The translations under genes and the position numbers were made by a program. DNA of 64,000 nt from Salaquimonas pukyongi (GTDB lineage: Bacteria > Pseudomonadota > Alphaproteobacteria > Rhizobiales > Rhizobiaceae): assembly GCF_001953055.1 (NCBI RefSeq), contig NZ_CP019044.1:1860001-1924000 (forward strand), written 5' to 3'. This document shows positions 33,559 through 44,900 of this stretch, one piece after another (the first letter of the stretch is position 1; each line of letters opens with the position of its first letter). The notes beneath the pieces were generated by a model. That model had not been told where the DNA came from. It saw nothing but the letters and a program-made list of their open reading frames with translations, and did no database searches.

Positions 33559-34824
33559 TCACCGGTCGGGCGGGGTCCAGTCGCTTTCGGCAGTCTTGCG
33601 CCGTGACAGACGCAGCGCCAAGCCGATGGAAACGCCTACGCCGATCGCCACCGTCAGGTCAACCAGCACCGTCAGCACCAGGGTGAGCAGCAGAAGTAAT
33701 CGATCGCTCAATGGCCCGCGGGCATATTCACGCCATTTGTGCGGCTCACTCATGTTCCACGCGGTGACACACAAAAGCGCAGCCAGTGCCGGCATGGCAA
33801 GGTAACCGGCAAGTGGGGCTGCCACCAGCATGACCAGCAGGATGACGACGGCATGGACGATGCCGGCAACCGGCGTCCTGCCCCCTGCCCTGATGTTGGT
33901 TGCGGTTCTGGCAATTGCTCCGGTGGCAGGCAGGCCGGCAAAAAGGGCCGAAGCTATGTTGGCTACCCCCTGTGCGGTAAGCTCGGCATTCGGGCGATGA
34001 TGCCCCTCGATCATGCGGTCGGCAACCATGGCCGAAAGGAGTGATTCAACGCCGGCAAGAAAGGCGATCACCATGGCAGAGGGAAACAGCTCGATCAGCC
34101 GCGTTGTGGTGATGACGGGCACCTGTGGCCAGGGCAGTTGCCGTGGCAATTCGCCAAACCGCGAGTAGAGCGTATCAACAGGAAGCATGAAAAACGCCAC
34201 TGCAGCAGAAGCAATGCCGACGGCAACAACAAGCCCGGGCAGGCTTGGTGCCAGACGGCGCAGGAAAACGATCAGCAGAACCGAAGCAACCGCAATGATG
34301 AAGGCCGCAAGATTGAAACTGAGCCGGGCATCCCAGAGGGCGGGAACGATCTCCAGAAAATCGGCAGGCACCTCGGCAAGGCCAAGCCCGAGAAAATCCT
34401 TCAACTGGCTGGTCGCGATGATGATGGCAATACCGATTGTAAATCCGTTGACGACTGCTTCGGGAACATGGGCAATTAGGTTTCCCGCCCGGAAATAGCC
34501 GGCAACAAGCAGGATGAAGCCTGCCATGAAGGTCGCCAGCACCAGCCCGTCATAACCGTGCTCGGCGATGACGCCAAACACCACGACGATAAAGGCACCC
34601 GTCGGCCCGCCAATCTGTACCCGGCTGCCGCCCAGAAGCGAGACCAGGAAACCCGCGACGATCGCGGTAACCAGCCCTGCCGCCGGATCGGCACCCGAGG
34701 CAATGGCAATTGCAAGGCTGAGGGGCAGCGCCACCGTCGCAACCGTCGCTCCGGCGGCCAGATCCGAAACGAAAAGCCGCCAGGAATAGGTCTTGAGCGC
34801 TGTAAGTATCTTGGGCTGGCGCAT
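33559..34824 (-). CDS. SulP (SLC26) family anion transporter without STAS domain
   Basis: The 421-residue membrane protein has about ten to twelve hydrophobic helices and SulP-like motifs (ALPLSLAIAIASGADPAAGLVTAIVAGFLVSLLGGSRVQIGGPTGAF, and ELTAQGVANIASALFAGLPATGAIARTATN). SulP proteins carry sulfate, bicarbonate, carboxylates or other anions. Typical members add a C-terminal STAS domain of about 120 residues, which is absent here. The substrate cannot be told. The gene stands alone between two operons. Confidence 0.88.
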   Translation of the reverse strand: MRQPKILTALKTYSWRLFVSDLAAGATVATVALPLSLAIAIASGADPAAGLVTAIVAGFLVSLLGGSRVQIGGPTGAFIVVVFGVIAEHGYDGLVLATFMAGFILLVAGYFRAGNLIAHVPEAVVNGFTIGIAIIIATSQLKDFLGLGLAEVPADFLEIVPALWDARLSFNLAAFIIAVASVLLIVFLRRLAPSLPGLVVAVGIASAAVAFFMLPVDTLYSRFGELPRQLPWPQVPVITTTRLIELFPSAMVIAFLAGVESLLSAMVADRMIEGHHRPNAELTAQGVANIASALFAGLPATGAIARTATNIRAGGRTPVAGIVHAVVILLVMLVAAPLAGYLAMPALAALLCVTAWNMSEPHKWREYARGPLSDRLLLLLTLVLTVLVDLTVAIGVGVSIGLALRLSRRKTAESDWTPPDR

Positions 34825-35110
34825 AGGGAATGAGCAGGCGGAAAACCGGAGGAAGCCGTTGCAGGAATCAGCAACAATACCCGATGAACTTAAAGCCTTT
34901 TACGCCCGGTACAAACCATTCTGCGTCATGCACTGCATACATGGCGGGAGACATCCGAATGCATAATCTGGTGTAGAATCCGGCTGCCCCGCAAAAAAAC
35001 GCCAAACCCGAACTGGAGCAATTCAGGCATTCAGGGAATCGAAAACCTGAATGCGCAAACAAAATCAACGCATTAAGCAGTTCTCGTGATTCTGACGAAG
35101 CATGAACGAA
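34825..35110. other. Intergenic region
   Basis: No gene is supported between the SulP gene and the end of sapC. It probably holds the SulP promoter. A clear terminator for the long upstream operon was not found. Confidence 0.4.
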
Positions 35111-36010
35111 CTAGGCGAGAATGTTCTTCCAGCTGCGCATCGACCACAAATGGCAATAGATCAGGTTCAGAACACCGTCCTTGCGCAACTTCAAGAACGC
35201 GTCGTCATCAAGATCGGCCAGTTTCTGCTCGTCGACGACATGAAATCCGACAATGGCGCTTTTGGTGTTGTCCGGCAGGGTCACATCGGCCCTTCTGGAG
35301 ACCAGAATTCCGCTATCCGCGATGCGCTTGAAAAGATCGCCCGATGCTTTCAACTGATTATCGAAGGAAACGCAGAACCGCAGTATGTTGGCTGCGGTCT
35401 GCGACGGCTTGCCGTCGTCATACAGTTTTGCGCCCTTCTTGCCCTTCAGCATGTCGCTCGACAGATCGGCGGCCAGCGAAAGGTTGCGCTGGCTGCTATC
35501 GGCCACCAGCACAAAGGGATAGCGCCTGATAAGCGCCGGGATATAGGTCCCTTCCAGCCACTTGCCGTCTTTGCCGATAAAGCTGTTTTTGCCATTGGTA
35601 TGGCCTGTCACCGCGTAGGCGCTCCAATTGCCATCGGCTTCTGCGAAGACGATCGGGTAATGCAGCGCAGCTTGCGGAAACTCGGCAGCCGCAAGAACCA
35701 CCGAATTCATGCTCTCCGCAAACCGGTGATCTGGCGCGGGAGAAAGCTGCAGCCCGCCATGCTCCTTGGCGTTCAGCACACTTACCGGGCCATACATTGT
35801 CTTGCGTGCTTCAGCCGGCGCACCGGCGGCTTTTCCCGCACCGTTCTTGGCCGCCTTGCTTTGACTGCCCGCAGAATTTGCAGCAGGCGCAGTCTTACGT
35901 TCGCCAGCAGGTTTTGCCTTCGCGGCAGCCGGCTTTGTTGATGCAGCCTTGCCGCCGGAGGCGGGTTTGGCTTTTGCGCTGCCGGAAGCAGCCTTCGTTG
36001 CCTTGCTCAT
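35111..36010 (-). CDS. SapC family protein with Ala/Lys-rich N-terminal extension
   Basis: The first 70 residues are low-complexity (Ala, Lys, Pro, Gly). A SapC domain begins at MYGPVSVLNAKEHGGLQL and continues with ALHYPIVFAE and YPFVLVADSS. SapC was named in Campylobacter S-layer protein export, but the molecular function in alphaproteobacteria is not established. This is the last gene of a five-gene operon with a giant secreted protein and its transporter, so a role in secretion or surface attachment is a fair guess. No signal peptide is seen. The basic extension may bind an acidic partner or nucleic acid. Confidence 0.85.
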   Translation of the reverse strand: MSKATKAASGSAKAKPASGGKAASTKPAAAKAKPAGERKTAPAANSAGSQSKAAKNGAGKAAGAPAEARKTMYGPVSVLNAKEHGGLQLSPAPDHRFAESMNSVVLAAAEFPQAALHYPIVFAEADGNWSAYAVTGHTNGKNSFIGKDGKWLEGTYIPALIRRYPFVLVADSSQRNLSLAADLSSDMLKGKKGAKLYDDGKPSQTAANILRFCVSFDNQLKASGDLFKRIADSGILVSRRADVTLPDNTKSAIVGFHVVDEQKLADLDDDAFLKLRKDGVLNLIYCHLWSMRSWKNILA

Positions 36011-36037
36011 GGCTTTGATTACTCCGACCTGACGCTG

Positions 36038-36643
36038 TTACGACTTGTTTCTGCCTTCGAGCACTTTCAGCGCATCCGCCAAGCCCTTCGGCGAAACGTT
36101 GATGCTGATGACCCGACCGGAACTGATCGGAAACTGCAGTGCAGCCTTCTTGGCCTCTTCAAGTGCCTTGGTGCCGTCCTTGCCAATGGTGAATTCGGCA
36201 TAACAGTATTTGCCTGCACAACGGCTGAACTTTCCTTCCATCAAAGCAGTATCGCCATCGGCCAGCTTCGGCTGAGACTTGAAGGAAACATCGACGATAA
36301 CCCGCAATCCGGCCTTCAACTTGGCTTCTTTGTCATCCTTGCCCTTCGCATAGGCAAAGGCAAGACGGGCAATCTCGTTTCGGGTCTTGTTGTTGCGGTA
36401 TACCTGCACCGCCTCACAAACCCGCGTTTCCTCGGGCTTTTTGGCAGCCGCATCGCCGGTTTCCTGTTCGCCTTCTTCCGCCTTGGCGGCTGCCGGCACC
36501 TTGGTGCATTCCACGCTCCAGTCCTGGAATGCTTCCGTGGACCGCCCGGGCGTGGGATTTTCCTGGGCAAAGACAACGCCCAGGGTTGCCATGCTGAAGA
36601 CTGCTGCTGCGAATACGCCGCTTCGTGTGATGATCGATTTCAT
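36038..36643 (-). CDS. IalB family periplasmic protein (invasion-associated locus B)
   Basis: ATG 36643 overlaps the stop of the upstream gene (ATGA) and begins a signal peptide (MKSIITRSGVFAAAVFSMATLGVVFA). The mature part has the family hallmarks AFQDWSVECTK near the start and a C-terminal C-AGKYCYAEF cysteine pair. The product has 201 residues. An Ala/Glu-rich insertion lies after the first Cys. IalB proteins were linked to host-cell invasion in Bartonella; most alphaproteobacteria have several copies of unclear role. Placement in the TPS operon suggests a periplasmic helper for exoprotein export. Confidence 0.85.
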   Translation of the reverse strand: MKSIITRSGVFAAAVFSMATLGVVFAQENPTPGRSTEAFQDWSVECTKVPAAAKAEEGEQETGDAAAKKPEETRVCEAVQVYRNNKTRNEIARLAFAYAKGKDDKEAKLKAGLRVIVDVSFKSQPKLADGDTALMEGKFSRCAGKYCYAEFTIGKDGTKALEEAKKAALQFPISSGRVISINVSPKGLADALKVLEGRNKS

Positions 36644-37203
36644 GTTGCCGTTCCTGATTGTTTGTTCCCCTTCAAGGGGCGTGTAAAGAAATAGAGCTGG
36701 GGACCGCTGACGGCTCTTAGCCGCCATCCCTCGCTGGCCAGACTGCCGAGAAGCTCTGGCAGCACATTCTGGATTTTGGCGGCGGAAGCATCGACCACTT
36801 CCATCGCCGGAGTTTGCCCTTCGAAATGATGCAGGGCAAGGGCGCCGGACTTTTCCAGCCGCACGATGGCGGAGCGGTCAAGATCCGCCGGGGTAAGAAC
36901 CTTGTATTCCACACCAACAGCCGGCTGGGCACAGCTGAAGATATAACACTCCATTTTGTTGACTGCCTCCAGCACCCAGCCCTTTTTTCCGAGCCGGTTG
37001 AGCACTTTCGGCATGACCACGCCCGAATGGGCGAGTTCCTTGTTGGTTATGACGTATTTGCCGCTTTCGCCAGGCTCGGCTCTGGCAGCATTTTCGCGCA
37101 CAAGCTCGTCGAAAACCATCCGGTCGAGCTCGCTGACCGTAATCACCTTATAGGCAATGGGCCGCCCACCCTCGCCGTCGGCGGCAGATACCGGTTTTGC
37201 CAT
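36640..37203 (-). CDS. Protein with two tandem DUF4177-like domains
   Basis: The 187-residue protein has an internal repeat: residues about 17-92 (YKVITVSELD ... LGKKGWVLEAV..MECYIFS) and 98-178 (YKVLTPADLD ... LASEGWRLRAV..PQLYFFT). Each half has the strand-helix-strand pattern with GW.L..V...Y.F known from DUF4177. No signal peptide is visible, so it is probably cytoplasmic. It lies nine bases behind tpsB and overlaps ialB. Function unknown; a regulatory or chaperone role for the giant exoprotein is inference. Confidence 0.7.
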   Translation of the reverse strand: MAKPVSAADGEGGRPIAYKVITVSELDRMVFDELVRENAARAEPGESGKYVITNKELAHSGVVMPKVLNRLGKKGWVLEAVNKMECYIFSCAQPAVGVEYKVLTPADLDRSAIVRLEKSGALALHHFEGQTPAMEVVDASAAKIQNVLPELLGSLASEGWRLRAVSGPQLYFFTRPLKGNKQSGTAT

Positions 37204-37212
37204 TGCCTGTGA

Positions 37213-38949
37213 TCAGAAGCTGGTGATTACACGGAAGTGGAACTGACCATCATGATCGTCATCCACCAGATCCGGTGTATGCAGTTTCCAGCCATAGGCC
37301 AGCTCCGCGGACAGGTTTTTGTCGTATTGGTAGACCAGGCCGACACCCGCACCCGCAAGATGTGCATTTTTCTCGCCAACCGACTTGGTGCCATTGATCG
37401 AAACCGCGCCGAAGTCGAAGAAGGCATAGGCCCGCAACGCATCCTGCACGCCGTTTGAGGCAAGGCGCATGGCCGGTCCCTGCAGTTCGAGACGGGCGAT
37501 GAAACCATTGTCGCCGCGCACCGAATTTTCGTCGAAACCGCGCACCGAATTCAGCCCGCCAAGATACATCATTTCGCTCGGCAACAGCCGGTCGGATGCT
37601 GCCTGCAGATCGACATCGGCGTTAAAGCGCATGTCGCCGGGCAGGAAGATCGTGTGATCGATACCGGCTCTCAGATAGACATAGTGTACGCCTGCGCCCG
37701 AACGCGAACCGTCGAAGGCCTCATCGGTATTGTCGTCAAACAATCCGCCCGGTGACCACCACAACCCGGCATGGGCAAGGGTGGAGCTCTTCGAATCGCC
37801 CCGCTGGCCGGTCATCTGTGCAAAGAACTGGCCGATCTGGGTCTGGTTGCCGAAGGCGTTAATTCCGCCGAACTCGAAATCGTTGTTCGACTTCTTGTAT
37901 TCAAAGCCGTAACGCGCATCCCGCGACCAGTCGCGCAGACGGTTCATCTGCTGGATGATGGTGGCGGAAAGCTGCACGCTTTCACCCGTCGTAAATCCGG
38001 GACCGGTTTCCGCCCCGCTGTCGACCCAGGCGCCTGCAAGCTGCAGGTCGGCCCGGTGCCAGATCGGAAGGGTATAGGTCACCGCATGGGCAGAAAGGGC
38101 GTCAGTGCCTTCTTCCGACGTGGTGTACTGATAGGAAAGTTCGTGATCGAGCCCCCACAGATCGCCGATCGAAAAACCGCCGAACAACCTGTATTCGCCA
38201 ACACCGCCCGAGCCGGTGTTATCGGCACCGAAGAACACCACCCAGGGCTTGTCCTCTGTTACCTGGAAGGTCAGATCGGTGGCGCTGAAGCTGTCGCCGG
38301 GCGAATAAACTGCATCGACGCGGCGGTGGAAACGCCGGCTTTTCCAGCGCAGATGATCAAGTACCGCAGCTTCCTCAACCACATCCCCCTGGCCGAGCGG
38401 AAAGCCCTCGCCATAGTATTCGGGATTGGACGTATTGCCGGAAACTTCCACATTACCGACCCGGCCGACAACGGCAATGATCTGAACCACGCCATTGGAA
38501 ACATCCTGCGGCGGAATGACCACATTGACCACGGGCAGGCCGGCGTCACGGAAGGCCAGAACCATGTCGCGGCTCATCCGGTCAAGCGAGGCAAGCGAAA
38601 CCGGCGAGCCTATATAGGCACTGGCCGCATTGACCACCTCGGCCGGCGCCACATCGCCGCGCGCCTCGACACCGGAAGCACTCGTACCGCCTTCGGCCAC
38701 CTGCCCCGGGCTGTTGACGATGACAACGCCCTTCAGCACCGGCAGGATCTGCGTTTCATCCTCAGATACCTCGATCGTATCCCGCGCATCAAGGCGAACC
38801 TCATTGTTCGGATCGCGCTTTATCCCCTGCGTAATGGGATCTAATGCCTGCGCATTAGCCACTCCGGGGTGGAATATGGCATCCGTGGAGATTACCCCCA
38901 TGGTCATCGCGGCAACCGCAACGCCCATTCCCAACATCTTGCCTGACAT
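37213..38949 (-). CDS. TpsB outer-membrane transporter (FhaC/ShlB family)
   Basis: The 578-residue protein has a signal peptide and then a POTRA-like region (about 70-190, with LAFRDAGLPVVNVVIPPQDVSNGVVQI). A long beta-barrel follows that contains the loop-6 motif as LNSVRGFDENSVRG, and the protein ends in Phe (VITSF), as expected for BamA-dependent outer-membrane proteins. It should recognise the TPS domain of the giant partner and export it. The gene starts 45 bases after the tpsA stop, so the order is tpsA-tpsB, opposite to many fhaC-fhaB pairs but common elsewhere. Confidence 0.92.
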   Translation of the reverse strand: MSGKMLGMGVAVAAMTMGVISTDAIFHPGVANAQALDPITQGIKRDPNNEVRLDARDTIEVSEDETQILPVLKGVVIVNSPGQVAEGGTSASGVEARGDVAPAEVVNAASAYIGSPVSLASLDRMSRDMVLAFRDAGLPVVNVVIPPQDVSNGVVQIIAVVGRVGNVEVSGNTSNPEYYGEGFPLGQGDVVEEAAVLDHLRWKSRRFHRRVDAVYSPGDSFSATDLTFQVTEDKPWVVFFGADNTGSGGVGEYRLFGGFSIGDLWGLDHELSYQYTTSEEGTDALSAHAVTYTLPIWHRADLQLAGAWVDSGAETGPGFTTGESVQLSATIIQQMNRLRDWSRDARYGFEYKKSNNDFEFGGINAFGNQTQIGQFFAQMTGQRGDSKSSTLAHAGLWWSPGGLFDDNTDEAFDGSRSGAGVHYVYLRAGIDHTIFLPGDMRFNADVDLQAASDRLLPSEMMYLGGLNSVRGFDENSVRGDNGFIARLELQGPAMRLASNGVQDALRAYAFFDFGAVSINGTKSVGEKNAHLAGAGVGLVYQYDKNLSAELAYGWKLHTPDLVDDDHDGQFHFRVITSF

Positions 38950-38994
38950 TTGTATTTCCTAACCCTGTTTTCTACGCTTTACCGGTCCGCCTCA

Positions 38995-41900
38995 TTAAAG
39001 AGGTCTTTGGACAAACACTGTGTAACTTGAAGCATAAGAGATCGCATCAGGATAGTTTGCTTGTTGCATTTCCCGATAAATACTCTCGCCGGTGATATAT
39101 TCGCCATAGCTGTCGCCAGGCGCATACGAGATTTCAGCCTCACTCATTGAACCGCCGATCACCGGCGCATAGGCGCTGGTCATCAATGGCTCGGCCTGAG
39201 CGGTTTCATACAACGCACCGCTCTGCCAGGCCGGAAGCCTGTGCTGCGCGGTGGTTACGCCATAGCCATTCTGGTTGGCCGTAAGCCGCTGCGGTGTAAT
39301 CAATGACGGCTGGCGCAATTCCCCGGAAACCGGAACGGTGTAACCAAAGCTGCCATTGGCAGACACTTCTTCCAGATCGTCCGGAAGCCCGTGCCCGAAG
39401 GTCTGATTACCCCCGGCCGTTGCCGAAAAGCCCCAATTGGAACCGAAGCCTGTCGGCGAACCCTGATGGGAGATGACAACACGTTCGCATTCTTCTTGCA
39501 GTCTCTCCTCATCGACATCGGCAGTGCTGCCAAAGCTGTCTTCCTCGCAAGCAATGTCGAAGCTGGAGGTACCCAGATAGTTCTTGCCTTCCAGGTTTCC
39601 GATGTTCACCGTGCCCTGCCCTTTCGAACCGCCCTCGCGGTCGAGTACTACCGCAAAGCCCGGATCGAGATCGATCAGGTTGATATACGGCGTGTATTCG
39701 GGGAAGTAGGTGAAGCCCTCCTGCGGCGTGCTCTCGAAATAGAAGGTGAAGTTGCCCAGCCCGATATACTGATCGGTGTAAGGCGCCGTTTCACTCATGA
39801 AGGTGAAATCGTGCTCATGATCGTTGCCGCCCTGGCCTTCGAAGACATTGGACGGGTCGCCCGTGCGATCGAAGGTCATGTCGGTATTCGACACGCTATC
39901 GTTGAAGCGAACCGGACTGACGATGGTCAGCCCTTCCTGCGCCGGCAGGAAGAAGCGCAACTCGCCATCCACATCAGCATCGCCCTGCCCGCCATAGCCG
40001 GAGTTGATATCGACGGCGCCGCCCTGGGCGTCAAACACCATGATATCGGCAATCAGCGTTGAGTCTTCCGGTGCCGAATTCTGGCCTGCACCGACCGTTG
40101 TGTTCCCGCGAATGCGGTCGCGAACGGTGCCGAGGCTTTCCGGCAAGGCCGAATGGGGCGCTGCTGCATTGGCCGAGGAGTCGTCGAAATTGTAATCCTC
40201 ATGGCCGATGGCCGAGGTTCCGGCGCCGCCAAGCACATGCATGTCTCCGCCAGCCCGCGCCCAGATGTCGCCGGCCGAAGCCTGCGTGCGGTTGCCGGCG
40301 CCGCCAGGCGTGTTTGCCTGGTCGTGGCCGATGCGCGCTTCGCCCGTGCCGGTGATGATCAGGAAATCATCGCCCGTACCGGTTTCGTCGGCAATGGCAG
40401 CCGCTGCACTTGCCAGCACCGTGCCATCCGGCGCATCGGCATCGGCATCTGTGCCCGCTTCCACGGTGATGTCACCATCCAGCAACTGGACCGTCACCCG
40501 CCGCGCATCCGGCGCCATGCCTTCAACCTGCCACTGATTGCTGTCAGGGCTGTTATGGCCGATCAGCGCATCGCCGCTGCCTGCCGACAGGACGAAGTTG
40601 TTGCCCGCGCCACCGGTACCGGTACCGCCCGAACCCTGACTGGCATTGCTGCCGATCAGCACGTCGGAACCAATGATCTGGCGCAACTGGCTGTCGCCGT
40701 GGTCGGCAGCCGGACCGGTAGAGATGTCGTCATCCGCATCAACCGGATTGGTCTGCAGCGTGCCTTCTTCAGTGATGAAGTGGCCAACCTGCGCCCTGCC
40801 AGCCGCCTGGTTGTCGACAACGATGTCCTGTACGGCATTAAGGGCGATAACGGCCTGACTGGTGTCATCAACCTCCTCATTGCTATCGGTGTCCGCCGAA
40901 TTGCCGATCGCCTGCAGCGTGCTGTACTGGCCTTCGGCATTGAGCAGACCGTCCGTCATGGTAGAGGTCGAGCGGTGCCCGACCCGCGTTTCGCCAACTG
41001 CCGTGTTGATGATCTGGATATCGCCTTCCGTACCATTGACTGCGACCACAACCGTATCGGTCTGGCCGGTCGCACCGGTCGCCGTCAGGATGATGTCGTC
41101 CTCATCATTGGTAGCATCACCCGGGTTGATCCGCGACGTGGCCACCACATGGCCCGTACTGCGGTCCGGCGAGTTGACATCGGTTGCTGCATGGGTCTTG
41201 TCCCCGTCCACCGAGGCAATGTGGAAGGCCTCGTGGCCTACCTGAAGCTGGGAATCTGCGCCCTTGTCGTTCTGCAGGGTGATTTCACCGGTAACGATCG
41301 AAATCTCCGACTGGATCAACTGGCTGGCAAGGATGTCCGGCTGGTCAAAGTCGTCATTGACCGCTCCGGCGCTGGCACCATTGCCATCGGCAACGCCATT
41401 GGCATCGTCATCCTCGAAGTCCGAAGGATCGGCGCTGTCATCGGCCGAAAAGGCGGTTTGCGTCGCCTCGTGGCCTAAATGCCAGTCATTGCCTGCCGCA
41501 CCGCCCAACTGTCCGAAGAAGCTGGAGGTTGCCTGAATGTCGAGTGTGCCCATCACCGTCTGGGTGACGGTGACCCGCTCGCCATATTGCAGAACGCTTG
41601 GCGGATTATTGACCTGGCCTGACTGGCCGAACTGTTCGGCGTCATGACCGATCCAGATGTCGTTGTCTGCCGCACCGAGCGCCTTGATCTCCAGGTCCTC
41701 GACCTGCGAGATGCGAATATCGCCGTCTACTTCCTGGGTAAGCGTCACCCAGTCGCCGTCATCGGTGATGGAAACCCCGCCACTCGCCACCAGCGGTGCG
41801 TCGGGATCGGCAAAACCACCGCTGCGCGGTGCAGCCGGCTGACCGCCGGAAACCCCGCGGTGGAAGACGGAGGCAGCGAGCGTATCCTCATCCTCGCCAT

Positions 41901-44900
41901 GACCAAGGCGAATATCGGACTGGCCGGCGCCAAGAGTTTCGATGATCAGATCGCTGACCATGCCATCGCCGTTCACATCCAGGCCGATATTGACCACATC
42001 GCCATAGGTCGTCGTGCCGTTGACGATCCGCTGGCCAAAGACGCGCTGGACCGAACTGATCGAACCGCCGCGGTTCGAGCCCAGATTGTCCTGGCTGTCG
42101 CCCTGGGGCACCGGCTCGACCGGGTCGGAGTTCGACAGATTGTCGTCCGCCACCTGATGCCCAAAGTGGATGAACTCATTGGCAAGACCGTTGGCTTGCA
42201 GCGTACGGTCCTGAGCGTCGATATCGGTCGCGATGCGCTCGGCATCGAGATCCAGCCCGCCATAGACCAGCGTGTTATTGGAAATATCGCCGCCACTGCC
42301 CATGCGCGTCTGGATATCGGACCAGCCGGTCGCATAGTTCATGGTCAGCGCCGAGTGCAGCAGATGCACTTCGCCGGTGCCGCCAGGCCCGCCATTGGCA
42401 TGAATAACCACTTCCTCGGCCCGGACAGTGATATCACCGCCGGTGGTATTCCTGGTGGTGATCGAGCCACCATCGCCCATGATGCCGCCATCGTCGGTAC
42501 CGCCATTGGTGTCGCCGCCGCCAAAGGACGTGACGTTCGACATGAACCTGCGGTGACCAAGTTCGGTCAGGGTTTCCCCGTTGGAAGTAAGCGTCGTGAT
42601 CTTGACAACGCCATCGTCGATGTCGTCAGCCGCCGTAAAGCCGGTGCCACCGAAATTGGTCGCAACGATCGTATCATTGCCGATCACATCGCCGCGGTCG
42701 GTCAGCGTGATGCCCGTCAGGTCGGTATCCCGGCCGGACAAGGCCCAGATGTCACCGCGTACCACGCCGGTATCGGAAACATCGCCGCCCTGGGCAAGAA
42801 GCCCCGGATCGAACGGCGCCGCGCCCATGTCGTTGAGCGGCTGGAGAACCGTTGCATCATGATCGTCAAGGAACATCACATTGCGGTCGGCCACCGGCTC
42901 GAAGGTCCGCAGGGACGCGATGTTGTGAACCCGCGCGGTCATGCCGCCATAGACGATGTCCCCTGCCTTGGCCGGATCGGCCAGCAGCTCGTCAGCATTC
43001 GGAACACCCGTGACCTGCGTGTTCACGTTGTCGAGAATGGTCTCGAAGGCCGTTGCGGCACCAACAATGGAATTTGCCGCTTGCTGAACGTCGCGCACAA
43101 CCGCTTCAACGCTGTCTGCGTTGGTCGGCGAACCGTTGTTCACATCCTCAAGATCGCTTGCATCGACGGAGTTCAACGCGGCAAGGGCGTTGTTGAGTGC
43201 CGTCTGGGCATCGGCAAGCAGGGTGTTCAAATCACCCAGGTCATCGCCGTCGGCAACGCCGTCATCAGCGGGGAAGCGGTCACCATACTGAGTAATGACG
43301 TACTCCAGCATGCGGACGACGTCCTCCATGTCCTCGACCGCGTTTTGTGCATCGGCATAGGTTGCTTGTCCTGCCGCGTCATTGTCTACGGTCGTCGGAT
43401 CGATCAGCGCACCGAAGTCGGCAAGATTGACCGCGAACAGGAACTCACGGTCCCTGCCCCAGGCACTGCGTACCGTGTCGGGGTTGGAGGTCAGAACATC
43501 GAACCAGGTTTCGTGGCCGATCTTGACTTCCGCCAGCGCGCCAAGACCGGTTTGGGTATGAATTTCGACGACCTTGCCATCCGTGGGATTCTCCGAATTG
43601 GCCCGGTCGGCATCGATCGCCTGCAGCAGAATGTCGCCATAGATGTCGTCGCGCGCGATATAGACGCCGCCGGCATCACCGGCAGGCTGGGTATAGGGCG
43701 TGGAATTATATTCAGACGCAGAGCCGGTTTCCGCATGCACCTGCTGCTGGTTGCCGATCTCGATGATCGAGGTTGTACCATTCGCCGTCATTGCAATGAC
43801 CGACAGGTCTTCCTGGATCGAGGTGATCGTGATCAACCGTTCATCATCGTCGGCATTGTTGTCGTCAGCGTCTTCCCAGGAGTCGCCGATAACGCCGAGC
43901 ACGATCTCGATGCGGCCGGAATCCCCGTCCTCGATGATGCCGGCTGCCGCCGCGTCGATCGAGGCGAGATCGGTATCGTTGATGTCCTCGGGAACCGCGT
44001 CCCCGCCAAGGCCTGCAACGATGGAGGCAGTGGCATCGGCGCGCGGATTGTCATGATCAACGCCAAGGCCAACAGTCCGCTCATGGCCGATGTTCAGATG
44101 TGCCCAATTGCTGTTGGACGAAGTGGCGAGTACATCCACATCATCGCGGCCGACGATGTCGATATCGGCGCCCAGATCGGACTGGTAGATGAAGATATCG
44201 CCGCCATTGCCTTCCAGCAGGCCTTCCGCTGCGCCATTGGGGCCGGAAAGGCTCGCCTGGCGCCCGGCATCGCCCGCCTTGACCGAATGGATCAGGAAGT
44301 CATGGCCGATATGGGTCTCGACATCCGGAGCCGAAAGCGCCGAAGCGACCGCCTCAATCAGGATCGACTGATGATCGTCGGCATCCTGCAAAGCGGAAAG
44401 CTGAATTTCCGTGTCGTAGAAATAGTCTTCGGTTGGGTCGCTGTCGGGCCGCTGCGTGCCGGAAATGACGCCGCGCTGCCAGATGAAGACATCGCCGCCA
44501 TTGCCGTTGTGGCCATCGGCATAGGGTACCGATTGCTCCGAGCCGCCTTCGCCCGCCTCGACGACCGGGTCCTCGCGATAGCCGTCATTGTCCGGTCCGA
44601 TGGTAAGGCGATGCCCGACCCAGGCCCGCGTTTCGTCCGCCGCCAGCGAGGTATCGCGTGCGGCGATCACAAGCTTGTGCCGGGAGTCGAAGTCGATGCC
44701 GCCATTGAGCGCATACTGGTCGACCATCGCATCGCCGCCGTCGCCGCCAATGCCGTTGGCGCCGGCATTGCGCCCATCGACGTTCCAGCCGGTTCCGCCG
44801 CGAACCTTGTAGGCTTCGGCCTGATGGCCCACATGGGCAATCTGCACCGTGTCGGCGAGCGCATTGGAATGACCCAGTATGGTAATGCCGCGATCAGCAT

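Noticed and set aside
37771-38844. 357-codon plus-strand frame
   Set aside because: Antisense to the tpsB gene; no ribosome site or family resemblance.
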